Origin: Hyphomicrobiales bacterium
GTDB taxonomy: Bacteria > Pseudomonadota > Alphaproteobacteria > Rhizobiales > JAJFHC01
DNA length: 53,756 nucleotides
NCBI GenBank assembly: GCA_021775835.1
Contig: JAJFHC010000024.1
Location: 1 to 53,756 of the forward strand
Direction of reading: 5' to 3'
The translations under genes were made by a program, and so were the position numbers. Shown here one piece after another: positions 52,896-53,756 of the stretch. Under the pieces are notes generated by a model. That model saw only the letters and a list, made by a program, of their open reading frames with translations, had not been told where the DNA came from and ran no database searches. Each line of letters starts with the position of its first letter. The stretch's first letter is position 1.

Positions 52896-53756
52896 TCATG
52901 TTTTCGCATTCGCATTTCGATAATCATCCATCATTTCCGGCGTATCGACGTCCGTCAGCACACTGTCGTCATCGAAACCCACTTCGCAGACCCGGTCTTC
53001 GTACTCGCCGATCAGATGCCGGGCGCCAACATCGCCCTTCACCTGCTTCATTTCATCGAAAAATCGCGCACCCCACAGAACGGGATTACCGCGTTTGCCG
53101 TCTGTCAGAGGCACACAGATTTCACGCCCCTCCTCGCTATCGAACGCCGCAATTAGCCGATCCAAATGGACCGATTGTATGGCCGGCATGTCGCCCAGGC
53201 AAAACATCGCCCCGTCAACATCGCCGCCGAGAACGTCAAGACCGGCCTTCATCGATGTGCTCATCCCCTCTGGGAAATCCGGATTGTGCGCAAACACGAC
53301 ATCGAGGCCCTCAAGGGCACGCTCGACGGATGATGCCTCGTGCCCGGTCACGACGACGACGAGCCCTACCTGGCTCCCAAGGGCTGCTTCCACAACATGG
53401 CGGACCATCGGTTTCCGGGCCACATCCATGAGCAGTTTGTTGCTCTTTCCCATCCGTGTCGACCGACCAGCCGCCAGGACGACAGCGGCAATGTTCGCCA
53501 TGCGTTTCGCCGGGGCGGTGTGAACGGCACCCTCGCGTGGTTGCGGCCGCGTCGGGATTTCCTTGAGAAGCCCGCCCACGCCCATGGCGGCAATGTCGTC
53601 CGCCGTCACGGGTACATCCGCCATGATCCGTTGCAGAACCCAGTCGAATCCATTCAGTTTTGGCGATCTTGCACAACTCGGGACTCCGATCACAGGCGTA
53701 CCGGTAAGGTCTCCCAGCATCAGCAGGTTGCCTGGATCGACCGGCATTCCAAGCCG
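52896..53756 (-). CDS. Molybdenum cofactor nucleotidyltransferase with molybdopterin-binding domain, cut by the right edge
   Basis: The frame is open to the window end, so the N-terminus is missing. The visible part starts in a MoeA/MogA-like molybdopterin-binding domain (GTPVIGVPSCARSPKLNGFDWVL) and continues with a MobA/MocA-like nucleotidyltransferase domain (VVLAAGRSTRMGKSNKLL, then CLGDMPAIQ). Homologues of about 530 residues mature molybdopterin by adding CMP or GMP, often next to molybdenum hydroxylase genes, which would lie outside the window to the right. The codons to the right of 53747 belong to the same frame. Confidence 0.88.
   Translation of the reverse strand, partial: RLGMPVDPGNLLMLGDLTGTPVIGVPSCARSPKLNGFDWVLQRIMADVPVTADDIAAMGVGGLLKEIPTRPQPREGAVHTAPAKRMANIAAVVLAAGRSTRMGKSNKLLMDVARKPMVRHVVEAALGSQVGLVVVVTGHEASSVERALEGLDVVFAHNPDFPEGMSTSMKAGLDVLGGDVDGAMFCLGDMPAIQSVHLDRLIAAFDSEEGREICVPLTDGKRGNPVLWGARFFDEMKQVKGDVGARHLIGEYEDRVCEVGFDDDSVLTDVDTPEMMDDYRNANAKT

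Overview
The window looks like the chromosome of an alphaproteobacterium, probably of the order Hyphomicrobiales (Rhizobiales). The evidence is the sfsA-map-radC gene order, a DUF2312/GapR-type protein, the protein families throughout, and a high-GC backbone interrupted by AT-richer islands. No species can be named from the sequence alone.

Region by region. Positions 1-2901 hold a secreted protein of unknown function, cut by the left edge, and an orphan membrane histidine kinase. Positions 3294-13669 are the early half of a temperate phage. A leftward operon, mostly with 4-bp ATGA stop/start overlaps, runs from Cro through a CII-like regulator, a TSCPD protein, small proteins, a DNA methyltransferase, a ParB-like protein, a GapR-like protein, DnaB and a replication initiator to a NusG-like antiterminator. 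A CI/LexA-type repressor gene is divergent from it. A short rightward operon starts downstream of the repressor at a second promoter that carries the same operator motif. The initiator gene contains a 22-bp-spaced iteron array, a likely replication origin. No terminase, capsid, portal, tail or lysis genes are visible.

Positions 13670-17732 hold AT-richer DNA with a TPR lipoprotein-like or periplasmic protein, a membrane-anchored collagen-like/tail-collar protein and a tyrosine integrase. Positions 17879-22508 hold three large unrecognised genes. Each encodes one HEPN-like R-x(4-5)-H motif, which makes them the best candidate for an undescribed defence or RNA-targeting module. A second integrase (22563-23870) lies against a tRNA-Leu(UAA) gene, the presumed attachment site of the island.

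Positions 24187-31177 are housekeeping backbone: a diacylglycerol-kinase-like protein, a CinA-type protein, an actin-fold protein, SfsA, Map, RadC and an AmpG-like permease. Positions 31261-42019 are a corrinoid one-carbon cluster. It contains a RamA/RACo-type corrinoid activator, a methyltetrahydrofolate:corrinoid methyltransferase, a small virulence-factor-family protein, an MttB-family methyltransferase without pyrrolysine, a homocysteine S-methyltransferase, a GFA protein, an ArgE-type deacylase, a truncated peptide-ABC binding protein, a DUF6614-like protein, a DUF1638 protein and a corrinoid-binding protein. Together they would demethylate a quaternary amine and pass the methyl group through cob(I)alamin to tetrahydrofolate, and possibly to homocysteine. 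Positions 42309-46453 are a two-gene RND efflux pump. Positions 46593-50294 are three glycosyltransferases. Positions 50330-53756 are an acyl-CoA dehydrogenase, a glutathione transferase, a short-chain dehydrogenase and a molybdenum-cofactor nucleotidyltransferase that runs off the right edge.
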